From Agapanthus africanus (Eukaryota; Streptophyta; Magnoliopsida; Asparagales; Amaryllidaceae): 64,000 bases of DNA. Of this stretch, positions 41,700 through 53,669 are shown piece by piece. Made by a program: the position numbers and the translations under genes. The stretch is from positions 511,557,772 through 511,621,771 of the forward strand of contig JASDDO010000001.1 of the NCBI GenBank assembly GCA_030015575.1, given 5' to 3'. Position 1 is the stretch's first letter. The number at the start of each line of letters is the position of its first letter. Below the pieces are notes generated by a model, which saw only the letters and a list, made by a program, of their open reading frames with translations, was not told the origin of the DNA and did not search any database.

Positions 41700-42668
41700 T
41701 CCTGCAGCTATGAAAATTCTTCAAATGAAGGTTTGTATTTTACTCGAGTGTTTGTAGAGCCATGAGTTTTTGTTGAGTTAGGGTTTTACTATGCAAATGA
41801 TGAAGAATAATCTTATCGTCTAATAGTCTACAAAAGAAAGCGAGTCAATTTTGCTGAGTTAATTTTACTATGCAAACGATGATAAGTACTCATGCTCTCA
41901 ACATATACATATATGTAAATTAAATCATGAACCTTATATGAGTAAAATCCTACATAAATGAAATAATGACGAAATTTATATGTTTGATTCAATTAATTTT
42001 GTCATCTTTCCAATAGCATTAGCATTAGGACAATAACACTTAAGTTTATACATAATATCAAAATTAGTTTCCAGCAACAACAGCTAGATAAAAAAGCACG
42101 AAGTTGGCGATTGCTGAAGCGTTCCATTAAGAACCTACCATTGACCTAAAAAAATGTTATGCAATTTTGGTGGAGGAGTTTTATTAGCAGCAAGGGTGAT
42201 TATAGATGTAGGATTCAAATCTACATGTTTTTGATGAAAAATACCCTACATAAAAAAGAAAACAATTTTTTTTCTGGGTCCATGCAAGAATTCCGAAAGA
42301 CGTCAGGAGTTAAAATGAGAAGTGGGTGGTCATTAACAAACTCTAAGAAAATTAAAAACTCAATTAATACAAGCTGTTACATGCTGGCTACTAATTGTAG
42401 CAGCAAGAGCCTTCTTCGTCTCTTTGGATTGAATCATACTGCTCTTGCAATGCGCGATCGCTCCCTGTATCGCACTTTGCAACTCTTCCTTCGACGAAGA
42501 AGACGGCGATGACAAGACTAAAGAAGGGGTGTCCGAGAAGGGACCTACCGTTCAAACTCTTTGTGAAAAGACCCTTGTGCCGTATTTCATTTTGTCCTTT
42601 ATTATAGACAAATGCTTAGATATTACAGGCAAGACCGCTGCTTAGATATTACATGCATTTAATATAAA
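41700..42668. repeat. 1-kb direct duplication, copy a (partner 43892-44890)
   Basis: From CCTGCAGCTATGAAAATTC to ACATGCATTTAATATA the sequence is nearly identical to 43892-44890. Copy b has a short internal repeat at its start. The two copies are 1.2 kb apart. Confidence 0.9.
42360..42551 (-). pseudogene. MAKR-like C-terminal coding fragment, copy a
   Basis: On the minus strand the frame reads TVGPFSDTPSLVLSSPSS, then SSKEELQSAIQGAIAHCKS and a tail ending SSQHVTACIN before a stop. The EELQSAIQGAIAHCK block resembles, as I remember it, the extreme C-terminus of plant membrane-associated kinase regulators (MAKR/BKI1 family), which bind receptor-like kinases. An in-frame stop lies just upstream and no other part of the gene is seen, so this is a fragment or last exon. 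Confidence 0.45.
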
Positions 42669-43156
42669 AAGGGTTTAATTGGGCATATGGGTTTTTTAAT
42701 TAACAAGAGGAAAAGGTCCGAGGGCTTCCACACAAGTTTGAATCGGAACGGGGGCATATTGACAATTTACTCAAACTTCAGTAGTTCTACATTTATTTTT
42801 TGGTCAGCAATTTACCCAAATGCAGTTCTACATTTATTAGGACAGGAAATGAGTTAATGGAAGAGAGACAGTGACAGGTAACAAACTTTGCTTGATTTCT
42901 TTTAATTGGATAACAGCTAGCATGTGTGTGTGTGTGTGTATATCTTGATTAATTTAGCACAATCTATTATTATTTGCAAATTTTTGTCGAAGCACATTGG
43001 GCAGACTCTGAGCTGCAGTACTCTACTCTGGGCCTTCAATAAGTTAACTGATCTATTAATGAAACTAAGAAGTTAGAAAATATTATGAACATTAATTTAA
43101 GAAACTACTCATGTAATTTCTTTAGCCGGGATCCTCGAAGAATCACAGACCACATC
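42669..43156. other. AT-rich DNA without recognised gene
   Basis: The stretch includes a short (TG)n run near 42921. I see no coding signal. Confidence 0.4.
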
Positions 43157-43800
43157 AAGAAGGAAGACCCCTTGAAATGTTTGGTAAATTTTTTCAAGAA
43201 TTCTATTTAAATTAGTACAAGTTGAAAACCATATATCATATGCCATGAAAACACAAACCAAGATGTTTTTGGGGTTTATTTTATTTGTTTTTTGCTTTAT
43301 GCTTGTTAGGGTTATGTTAACATTGCTAGCATTGAATCTGCAGCCTAAATTATATAGAATAGAATAGCCACTTCCTTTGTGTAAAATATATATGAGCAAT
43401 GTTGTAGATACACACTTGTATTAATTTCCTTGTAGCCAAATTTGAATTTTGGGTTAATTGCAGAAAACCTGCATGTAGCACTCATTGTAACACTTATACA
43501 TTCTCAAGTGTTGTTAGTACAAACACCCCGTCGATCATTGACCCTAACTCTAAAGGAACACTCGAATTCTACCGTGAACAACACAAAAATGTACTAGAAT
43601 TAAATTAGACAATCATTTTTTTTATAACATGGATTGCTCGGAGAGAAACATTCAAATTAATTAATTGTGTTACAATCGTGAGATGTTGAGGGGGTGTTTT
43701 ACTTCGCAAGTAGTCGAAATATTTTGGCTTGAAAATTTATCTTCCAAACCGGCCACTAAAAGTCTAGCATGTCCAATTAGGCTTTATATTCGATCGATCG
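43157..43800. repeat. Third copy of the palindrome core
   Basis: 43157-43320 matches the inner part of either arm (AAGAAGGAAGACCCCTTGAAA; GGTTTATTTTATTTG), and 43320-43800 matches the reverse complement of the spacer 22101-22550 (GTAGCACTCATTGTAACAC; CCGGCCACTAAAAGTCTAGC). The order here equals the right arm plus spacer read on the minus strand, so this copy shows the arrangement before the inverted duplication. Confidence 0.8.
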
Positions 43801-43891
43801 CCTTATTAATTTTCCCCAACTGAATGCTAGCCCCACACCAATTCATAGACCTATTGAGGCCTTATATAGCAACATGCTTAATTAGGGCAAT

Positions 43892-44890
43892 CCTGCAGCT
43901 ATGAAAATTCTTCAAATGATGGTTTTATGAAAATTCTTCAAATGATGGTTTGTATTTTACTCGAGTGTTTGTAGAGCCATGAGTTTTTGTTGAGTTAGGG
44001 TTTTACTATGCAAATGATGAAGAATAATCTTATCGTCTAATAGTCTACAAAAGAAAGCGAGTCAATTTTGCTGAGTTAATTTTACTATCCAAACGATGAT
44101 AAGTACTCATGCTCTCAACATATACATATATGTAAATTAAATCATGAACCTTATATGAGTAAAATCCTACATAAATGAAATAATGACGAAATTTATATGT
44201 TTGATTCAATTAATTTTGTCATCTTTCCAATAGCATTAGCATTAGGACTATAACACTTTAGTTTATACATAATATCAAAATTTGTTTCCAGCAACAACAG
44301 CTAGATAAAAAAGCACGAAGTTGGCAATTGCTGAAGCGTTCCATTAAGAACCTACCATTGACCTAAAAAAAAAGTTATGCAATTTTGGTGGAGGAGTTTT
44401 ATTAGCAGCAAGGGTGATTATAGACGTAGGATTCAAATCTACATGTTTCTGCTGAAAAATACCCTACATAAAAAAGAAAACAAATTTTTTTCTGGGTCCA
44501 TGCAAGAATTCCGAAACACGTCAGGAGTTAAAATGAGAAGTGGGTAGTCATTAACAAACTCTAAGAAAATTAAAAACTCAATTAATACAAGCTGTTACAT
44601 GCTGGCTACTAATTGTAGCAGCAAGAGCCTTCTTCGTCTCTTTGGATTGAATCATACTGCTCTTGCAATGCGCGATCGCTCCCTGTATCGCGCTTTGCAA
44701 CTCTTCCTTCGACGAAGAAGACGGCGATGACAAGACTAAAGAAGGAGTGTCCGAGAAGGGACCTACCGTTCAAACTCTTTGTGAAAAGACCCTTGCATGT
44801 GCCGTATTTCATTTTGTCCTTTATTATAGTCAAATGCTTAGATATTACAGGCAAGACCGCTGCTTAGATATTACATGCATTTAATATAGA
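43892..44890. repeat. 1-kb direct duplication, copy b
   Basis: Nearly identical to 41700-42668. At its beginning the word TATGAAAATTCTTCAAATGATGGTTT is partly doubled. The ends coincide with CCTGCAGC and CATTTAATATA. Confidence 0.9.
44578..44769 (-). pseudogene. MAKR-like C-terminal coding fragment, copy b
   Basis: The same frame as in copy a, with the same SSKEELQSAIQGAIAHCKS block and the same stop; nucleotide differences are few. See copy a for the basis of the name. Confidence 0.45.
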
Positions 44891-45929
44891 AAGTTCATAA
44901 CTTGATATTTCCTTCTATTTTTTAATCATATATTATCAATACGAAACTTTAGCAGAACCCAAAATTTCATAATTAGTGAAGACGCGAGGAAGAATAAAAT
45001 TGTGTGAACATGCGATTAAGTATTTTCACATTTCCCCATCAAAATTAACTGCTTTATAACGGAGTTAGGGGATATTTGAAAATTTTTAACATATTTTGAG
45101 ACGCGTGGGGAACATCCAAGAATAATGGAGGGTATACCAAAATAGCAAAGAATTTTGGAGGGCATATCTAAAAATCCCTTAAAAATAAAAGAAATAAAAT
45201 TGATGGATGAAAATCGTTTCGTAGAGGACTTTTTAATGCAACTAAAACTTTGAGGGAGCTTTTTGTAATAGCAAACATTTGGTTAAAAACCCTATAAGCA
45301 GACGATCGAACGCAGTGTCTATCTTTATCTTTATAATAAGCTAAAGAAATTTTAAAATTTTCACTTTTGCCCCTTTCATCAATTAATTTGTTTTGCTAAC
45401 AAATTAATACCAAATTAACAATTTTGTGAATTTTATATAGTAGCAGGGTTAAAAGTGGAAAGGTAATGGCAAAACTCTGCCATCCTCGGTGCCGTGTGCA
45501 ATCTGAAAGCCATTTTATTTCCAAGTTTGCCCTTAACATAACTTGCTACGAAAATTGGACTAATTGGTGTTTTTGCAGTTTTGTTGAACTGATAACGGTG
45601 CTTATGGAAAATATGGTTAGATTAAACTTGAAAGCATTTAATACGGCCTTGCATCACTTTGTTTCTCCTTTTTTTTCCTCCTTTTTTAGGCCAGATAAAG
45701 AGCTATATGTTCATGTTTTCTAGATGGTGCTTAAAGTCCAAAAAAATAAAGATACTTACCATGATATATAAATGTAACATAATGTTCATAAAGACCACAA
45801 GGATAAAGGCTAAGCTAATTACAATTGTACAACATAAACCATAATCAAGTAACAATATCAAGTAATGAGCATATAGATTGAAAGTAATAAACCTAACATG
45901 CAATTTCTAACCAAAGACAAATAAGCAAT
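44891..45929. other. AT-rich DNA without recognised gene
   Basis: Short open frames only (for example at 45466). I see no family match and no terminal repeats. Confidence 0.4.
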
Positions 45930-47545
45930 TACAGAGTTTAGAGTGGTTCGGCAGATCCCTTAGTCCATTTTCTTTAAGCGTACGAGCCCATTCTACTAAA
46001 ACACGTCTCTACCGAGATTATCACGTTGCGCACCCACAACCAAACACGTTACTTGACACACGAGTGACTCTTTTCGATTATAAGCTCTCCTTTCATATAA
46101 AGGCAGGCACCGATAACGTCTCAGTCTTCACACAAAGAAAAGAAAACATATCTCATTCTTCTCTCTTACAAAAAAGCTCAAGGATTCTCACACAAAGACA
46201 AAAAAATGGTTTACAATAAGCACAATTACTCTCAATAGAATTTTACAATTGAAGCACTAATACTTAAGAAGATGGATAGCAAATTAGAAGCTCTTGAGTG
46301 TGTGTTTATGAGAGATTGGATAAGCAAATCAAAAACTATTTTAAACTCTCACAAGATGTAGGATTTTTCTTTCTTGATCACTTAGGAATTTAGCAAATTA
46401 AAATATTGAGTGATTGGAGCTCAAAATAACCAACACAAAACATATTTATAGCCCAAAGAAAAAACTAGCTGTTTCAAGTCAAAATCAACAATCAACAGCA
46501 TCGAAAGACGTCTGAAAAAGGTTTGGACAGACGTCTGTCGCTAAAAACAAAGGACCTCAACGGCTATAAATGGTCATATTTTACAAAACATTTTAACTGC
46601 AAATGTCTGAAGTTCAAATAGGGTAGACGTCTTAGCAAGAAAAGTTTTGGCTAAAATAAAACATTAGACGTCTGCCCCGATGAGCTGAAAACGTCTGGGT
46701 CTCAATGCAAAATAACATAGCGTAAGGCAAAACTCGGAAAACTTCTGTAATTTAAAAATGCTATTTTGAAACCCTTCTTCAGCCGTCTGTGCATATGAAT
46801 TTCAAATGTTTGTCAATAGTCCAAAAACATGTAAGGAACCCGATACATGAAAATGAACAGTAGGCAGACGTCTGCTACTCAATCAGGTAGACGTCTGCAC
46901 TAGCACAAAACCAAAAGTTTAGGGGTTTTTAAGAATACAAAAACTCGAAAACTCGAAAACCTGATATTTATAAAACTTTTGTGCTAAAGTGTGTGAATAT
47001 TCAAGAGCCCTAAATGATAATACCATAGTTCGATAAGTACTTACAAAGATTCCTATGTCGGTTCATGCATTTCTTCGAAATCTTGAATTTTTGACGTCTC
47101 GACTCGAGCTCTTGAAACTTTGGCTCTTCTGTTGAACTTTGCGTTGGTCAATTGATCTTCAAATTAGTTTCGACACTTGATATTTCAAACTCGAACACAC
47201 CATTCCACTCACTTGCATCTTGAAGTCGATATACGCTTGCACAAATCTTGAACTTCGACTATTGACGATATAATCTCGGACTTCGGCTTCTTAGCTTTCC
47301 ATAGCTTGAATTTGACCAATTGAGAATCACTCGTCCGTATTCTCCAACCTCCATTAGATATATCCATTTAAGCTTGATTTCCTCCATCCTCTTTTATACG
47401 CTTGTGCTATAAGATATCTGATATTCAGAAATGCAATCTTAAACGACCAAGCATATCATATACAGTGATATGAAATAAACAAGATGATAAACACAAGTAT
47501 ATGAACATTTGTTGTTTCGATTATCACAAGCTATGAATAGTATAT
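45930..47545 (+). repeat. LTR-like segment with AGACGTCT palindromes (possible SIRE-type Copia LTR)
   Basis: It contains TTTAGAGTGGTTCGGC near 45938, a TATA-like CATATAAAGGCAGG at 46095 and a leader-like stretch with AAGAAAAGAAAACATATC. At least five AGACGTCTG-type motifs follow between 46508 and 46900. The style recalls SIRE/Maximus-type LTRs. No coding region is attached, so it would be a solo LTR or a remnant; ends are uncertain. Confidence 0.3.
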
Positions 47546-48163
47546 TGTCACGACCCGAAGGTATGGAACGTGACTGGCACTTAAATTACGAAACGTCTCA
47601 AGGCGTAACATAATCTAAGTAAGCCAAAACCCAGAAATCAAAAAAATAAAGTAAAGGAAAACTTATCTTAGAAAGAAGATGTAGTAAAATAAAGTCACAT
47701 TAAAGCATTTCAAAACATCCATTTTTTCTGAAAATTTCGGCAGAGTCTCCTTTGTAAATACTGGCCCTCAAACGGGTACAATACATGAAAATACACAAAT
47801 AATGAATAAAGGAATTCTCAAGCGGGAGCTAGCTCTTCGCCAATGGAGGAATCACAACCACATGCAATGTGTATATCAAAAGTGCGAAATAAGTATCTGA
47901 AAGCAAGAAATGAGAAACGTCACGTCGGCTCAAGTGAGCATCAACACCAAACACCACAAATACAAGTCTCGCGTGTCTCACCGTCTAGTCCAATATACAA
48001 GGGTAGATGGAGTATACTAGATATAAATAATAATGCAAGATGGAACAAAAGTATCCTCACAACCCACCTATGAGTAAAGCGGCAAATCGATGCAATGAAC
48101 CTCCGTGCAATAAACCGAAGTATCATCAATGAAATCAACAGAAAATCCGTGTCAAGAATCGAC

Positions 48164-48226
<63 letters not shown>

Positions 48227-49689
48227 GTATCTCCCAATATTTCAATGTCTCAATGTCTCAATATCTCGGGCATCGTCAGTCCGGATCGACCCATATAATC
48301 AAATCTCACGACTACGTCGGTATCCATCGGATATCCGCCGTGTAAATAATAACCGGTAGGTAGTGCTCTCCTGCCGGGCTCAAAGCCATATATGCGATCT
48401 TCTTGCCCCGAGGTACCGCACCGGGTCCACCATATACCTATAGACGGTGCATCCCCCTTCTCGAATCGGGTATATGATACCGTTCCAGAACCGAGAAAAC
48501 ACATGTTGGAGGCCACACACATCATATCACGAGAAAACCGCAAATTTCTACGTTAAAATGATAATAGGTTTATAAAATCCTTGCGGTTTTCCTCAAAATC
48601 CATAAATCTAATAAATACTGAAATTCTCGAGAAGAATCACAATATGTAAACATGTCGGTGATGATGGATATCTATGATACGATAGTATATACCATGCGAA
48701 GTACGGCCAGAATCTATGCATGAATTATGATGCAATGAGGTATATATATATGACTAATAATCCTACGTATCCATCTTGATGAAATGATTATACAAGTACA
48801 AGTCAACAGATCATATATGATGCAATATACAGATACCGATTCTAAGCAAGTTCTATAGTGTTCGTGACATAGCAATTACCAAAGGCATGTGTGTTCGCAT
48901 GAATAGTGCACGTGCGACATAAACCAATGGTAATGGTGCAAGTGTCCTGTGAGATAATATCATATATATCTATGATGATGCAATGCAGTGAGATGAATGA
49001 CTAGGAGACTACGCATATAAACACAAGCACTACTAGTAACCTTGACTATCCGGCGTCTCGCGCCATCCAGACGATCCTCCATAGATGTATACATTTATTC
49101 ACCGGGACGTCTCGGCTAATCTGATCCAATCTCAACTTTGTCTTTCCGCGCCACGTCCGACGCCTCTGTACCCGACCCTAGGATAGCATACAAGTAAATA
49201 AGAGGATAGATATGTAATTAATCGTGAAAACAAACAATACAAGACAACCAACGCGCACTAAGTAGATGCGTACGCACTTGGTGCACAAAACGAGCTCGCG
49301 ACAATACCACAAACCACAACTAGGGTCGCTATACGTAGCAATCCCATAACCTAGAACCCAATCGCACCCATCGCACATTCACAACACACTAAATATTTTA
49401 GGGAATAGGTAGTAAATCATCAAAATCTCAAACTTAATTAAAATCGATTTATTCCAAAAACTTAGTAAGCATCACTTAACCATTTTAGTGCAAATCTAGA
49501 TGTTTTAACAAATCTAGTGACCACAATGTTCACTTAATAATTTAATTAAGCCACACAAATCTTAACTAAATTTTAATCTCACCCATTCACACACTAATCA
49601 TGAAATTAGTTTTGCAAGAATATTTAATTAGAACAAATTAAAAGTAACCATTAACAAGTTAACAACCAGTTTAGATTTTTCAAGTCTTA
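47546..49689 (+). repeat. Solo LTR-like segment starting TGTCACGACCCG (chromovirus Tekay-like)
   Basis: TGTCACGACCCGAAGGTATGG at 47546 followed by GTGACTGGCACTTA, and the later block CGGTAGGTAGTGCTCTCCTG with CCATATACCTATAGACGG, are reminiscent of Tekay/Del chromovirus LTRs. No gag-pol adjoins it. The right end is given here as the base before the CACTA terminus, which is an approximation. Confidence 0.45.
48167..48225. repeat. (TA)n microsatellite
   Basis: About 27 uninterrupted TA units, then GTATATGTAT. Confidence 0.95.
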
Positions 49690-50190
49690 CACTACTACAA
49701 ATAAGGGTTGCCCCTACGGGCATATGCGTAGGGGCTAAAAAATACCCCGTAGGTGCAAAGGCCGCAGGTGCAAGTTGAAGCCCTGAACTTGCCCCTACGG
49801 GCAAATTCTTGCCCCTATGGATATCTGTGTAGGTCCTGTTGCCCCTACGGAGTAATGCGTAGGGTAAAAAAAGTTATATTATTTATGGTTTTTTAATATA
49901 TTGAATGTACCTACGGACATAACCGTAGGGGCATGCTCTAACCCCTACGGATATACGCGTAGGTACCTATCCGTAGGGGCCATATATCAGGATTCCGGAT
50001 ATTTAGCCCCTACGGATAACGCTGTAGGGGCTAGGCTGTTGGCCCTACGGTTGTGTCCGTAGGAGCACTCCCAACCCCTGGTACTGCGATGAGGGGGAAA
50101 ATATCAGTTACTGCTGATATTGTGCCCCTACGGGTTTAGCCGTAGAGGCAACATGTGTACCTACGGATTAATCCGTAGGTACACAATATC
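49690..50190 (+). mobile_element. Left end of a CACTA DNA transposon (CACTA-1)
   Basis: It starts CACTACTACAAATAAGGG at 49690. The next 490 bp carry about nine CCTACGG and five CCGTAGG words, many paired as hairpins (for example CCTACGGATTAATCCGTAGG). Clustered short subterminal repeats in both orientations behind a CACTA terminus are the signature of En/Spm transposons and bind their TnpA-type protein. A matching right end was not found in the window. Confidence 0.75.
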
Positions 50191-50690
50191 TGTATTTTTT
50201 TTTTAAAAATGGGCTGCTAGATTTTTTCCCGCCCTGTGCACAATAATATATATATCAATCAAATATAAAATTAATCATCACACAACATATATCGCAGTAT
50301 TCATATTCACATCTCACGCATATAATATACAAAAGAAACCAAAAAACTGAATATGATATAAATATAAACCGAAATCAATATCGCCCAAAATGTTTCAAAA
50401 TGTAGTACAATATGTATCATATAAATAAATACATGTTTCAAAAAATAAGAATCAAAATGCTAGCCTAGCTCGGTCCAGCTCCACCTCTGATAAACGCTAG
50501 AATCTTGCGCCTACCCCGTCGCGTCTGGACCTAACGTGTGCAATAAGCGTGTAAGAACTCTGTTTTATTCGAATTCTTATCATTATCGAGTTATTTCGAA
50601 ACCCCATTTGGATATCTAGTTTGGAAAACTGTAGTTTATTTTAATTAGATATGTACATGTATGATTAATAAAACCTAAGTCTACAACCAA
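50191..50690. other. CACTA-1 interior without clear gene
   Basis: AT-rich, with a short GC-richer block (50465-50530) that may be the end of an exon on the minus strand. I recognise no protein. Confidence 0.35.
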
Positions 50691-50699
50691 ATAAGCTCA

Positions 50700-50998
50700 G
50701 GCTACGTACTGATATTGGATATGTTGATATCTATAATATGACATGATATTTTACTATTAAGTAGTATACATACCAGCATCTCCTTCAACTCCTGAACGGT
50801 GGCCTTCAAGCTCTCCAGTTCCTGCTGGATACGTCGCTCACTGGAGACGGAGGAAGTAACCACCGGGGTGGAGTCCAACCTCATATGGGCCCTGCTAGAG
50901 CCCAGTCCTCGGCCTCTCTCCCAACCTCCGTGGTGCCGTCCGTGTGCGGCGTCCAGGACTGGGGTCAGCAGCCTCGAATGCTGCCTTCTCCGTAGCAA
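50700..50998 (-). pseudogene. CACTA-1: coiled-coil C-terminal piece of a transposon protein
   Basis: The minus-strand frame reads MLRRRQHSRLLTPVLDAAH, an Arg/Gly-rich linker, then SSERRIQQELESLKATVQE and LKEML, with a GTATGT donor directly after. Glu/Gln/Leu coiled coils of this style end the Ptta/En/Spm plant transposon proteins. This is an isolated exon; the TNP2 transposase was not found. Confidence 0.45.
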
Positions 50999-52700
50999 CT
51001 GTCAGAACATTATATTTAGCACATACTGGTCTATAAAATTGATAAGAAATACCAAAATCAACAAATTCAAAGCCTTACCTACAGAGCTAGAAGATGTGCT
51101 CCTCTGGTATCTGCATATATCAAAATTTGAATAATATTAATTAATTTCAGTACATACATATTAACAAGGTAAACTCGCATATAGCGCTGCTTACACATAT
51201 GACAGGGAGTGAACAAGCTCTTGTAGATCATCAGGCGCAAATCTAATCTCATCAAGCAGCCCATGATAATGAGTTGGATGACTAAACAAGACGCAAATCT
51301 AAGAACGGGATGGTAACTGACAAAGGAGAAAATCCGTGTATATGCTTTGTGTGTGCGTTTGTCGTTGGAAAGAATAAATTATCAATAATTAAAGTTAGAT
51401 TTGAGGATACCCATGTATGAGTTGTATTCTATATATGTGTGGTTCGATTTATGATTTCGTTTAAGTATAGGGTTGTTTTTACTTAAAGAAGTATCACCAT
51501 CTACTATATATAAAAAAATATAGTAAACGAGGACTAGAACTCATTTAACATTATCAACTAGTGAGATTTCAATGTCGAAAACTCCCTAAAGAGGAAAATT
51601 ACTAAAAGGAAATGACTCTTTAAACAAAACGCATCCACTAGCAATAATATGGAACTGAGACTCGATCAAGATTCTCTGGACTAAAAAATTCCAAGGAATT
51701 GCTATTTGAATTACGTTAATTTGGAACACGATCGTTGTAAGTTGTACTTTTCCCGACTTGTGTCATGCCCATGAGCACACAAACTTCTCCCCAATCACAA
51801 ATCCCAGTCTAGATTGGTATTCAAAATTTATTTAATTAGTTTATGATCCACATCATTGATTCGTTGCTTGAGGCATCAATGTAGGCACAAATATCACTGA
51901 AGCAGCCTAAATCACCATATGAACCGGTTATCGGTTTCAATTCCATCAGAATTAGAATTTCATCCGAACAACTTTCACACAGTAATCGGAACCTGGTCAA
52001 CAAATTTGTCATGCCCGTTGTGGTTTTACTTATGTACAGTACTTCCACAAAATACGTGCTGTCATTTCTAAATGGAAGTTTCTCAGTGCCACCATAGTAG
52101 CAGAAGATGGAATTGTTTATCGCAACTAGATTATGCTAAGCCTCGGATAGATTAGGCAAACATGATCTAGAAGAATATAATTAGCAGAGGAAAAATATAA
52201 TATAATAAAACAAAACAAAGCGTAGCAAATAAGATAAAATAAAATAAAGATATAGAAAATAAAAGAGAAATAAGTTTTCGAGAGGAGAGGTGCAAGATAT
52301 CATGTGCCCCGAAGAAAAGGAGGGCAAAAGCAGTGTTGGCATTCATAAGAGGAAAGCTAGACTAACAAGAAGAAACATTACAAATATTACTATGTTTATT
52401 TATTTATTGAAGATCACTGATCTTGTTTTCTAGATCAATGATCTATTCTTTAAGATCATTTTCTCTTATCTCAAAGGTTTTTACCTTCTTTTAGAGGGTC
52501 TGCAGAGTTCTCTCTTCTTTTTTTTTTAGATCTTGATGTCTTTTAAAATGAGGTCTGGGGTCCTTTTTATAGTGCTCAGAAATTAGTTAAAATTTGTTCA
52601 ATAAATCTTCTCCTGAGTGATTTGGGAAATTTTCCCACCGTTGGATCTTTGATCCAAAGGCTCCTGCCTTATACAAGAAAATCTTCTTGTTTTAACAAGA
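50999..52700. other. AT-rich DNA without recognised gene
   Basis: Short open frames occur (for example 51836-52048 on the minus strand, LLCESCSDEILILMELK), but nothing is recognised. It is probably transposon interior between the two CACTA ends. Confidence 0.35.
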
Positions 52701-52734
52701 TTTATTCTGTTTTGCGCAACTCTCCCAGTGAGTG

Positions 52735-53040
52735 ACACGTGTCGCATAGTGAAACGCTTGCGCAACAGCGCTTGCGCAACTGCGCAGACACGTGTCGCGC
52801 AGCCGTGCGCTTGCGCAGTTGTGCTTGCGCAACTGCGCAGACACGTGTCGAGCTGCCGTGCGCTTGCGCAGTTGAGTGTTGCTTTTGCTTCTTTAAAGAG
52901 CCTTGCTCTGATTGGACGCATTGCCTTGGGCGTTGCGCTGCCGAGTCAACTTCTGACACGTGGCAAATTGCGCGCAGCGCACGGGAACCGAAGCGTTGCT
53001 TCAAAATTTGAATTTTCAAAATTCAAACAGAGCCTTGCTC
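52735..53040. repeat. Palindrome-rich repeats: ACACGTGT and TTGCGCAA words
   Basis: Two to three units of about 63 bp contain CGCTTGCGCAACTGCGCAG followed by ACACGTGTCG. At 52899 and 53028 the 20-base word GAGCCTTGCTCTGATTGG(A/G) is repeated. TTGCGCAA and ACACGTGT are both palindromes. The stretch is flanked by AT-rich DNA. Confidence 0.65.
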
Positions 53041-53224
53041 TGATTGGGGAAACAAGGGGGTCGGCGACAGGAGGAGGGTTGGTGACGTCGAGGGGTCTGC
53101 GGCCAAAGAAGGAGGAAAGGGTCGGCGAGGAGCTAGGGGTCGGCGAGGAGGAGGTTGCTGGCGATAAGGGAGTAGGGGGATCAGGTTAGTTTTTTTTATT
53201 TTGGGGATGAGAATGGCTATCGAT

Positions 53225-53413
53225 CTGTTCGCCGGTGGTTTTATTTATTTGGGTTATTCCGTTGAGTATTAGCCGCCTAAATAACCAAAAAGAATTTATT
53301 TAATATTATTTTCGTATCTAATGGGTTTTATTTCGTCGGTTTTGGGGTTTATTTCGTCTGCTAATAGCCGAAAAAATAACCCTTAACGATAAAACCCTAT
53401 TTTTCTTGTAGTG
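53225..53413 (-). mobile_element. Right end of a second CACTA DNA transposon (CACTA-2)
   Basis: The minus strand begins CACTACAAGAAAAATAGGG at 53413, followed by subterminal words of the type TTATTTCGTCGG / GGGTTATTTCG in both orientations. These words differ from the CCTACGG words of CACTA-1. The flanking 3 bp (aaa) do not match the tta beside CACTA-1. So this is an end of a different element whose left end is not in the window. Confidence 0.7.
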
Positions 53414-53669
53414 AAATAAATGGACTTTGCATTTGTCAAACTACATGTTATTTTGAAGTCAGAGATTCAAACAATAATTTTGATATTTCTGAAATTCGAT
53501 ATTTCAAAGGAAGCTTCACGAAATATTGCACCTCTTGATAATGATCTAATGAGGACGACAATCTGCAGAGTCAACAGATATAAAGAATAAAAACCGACTG
53601 ACTATCATTGGCATAGGTATAACCAATCTTACCCGCTAATCTTTTTTAATGTAGGTCATAGGTTTTCCA
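53414..53669. other. Flank, possibly intron before the Pro-rich coding piece
   Basis: The stretch ends in TTTTTTAATGTAG at 53655, a plausible splice acceptor 14 bases before the ATG at 53670. Confidence 0.35.

Noticed and set aside
47941-48237. Frames with YIYIYI repeats
   Set aside because: Translation of a (TA)n microsatellite.
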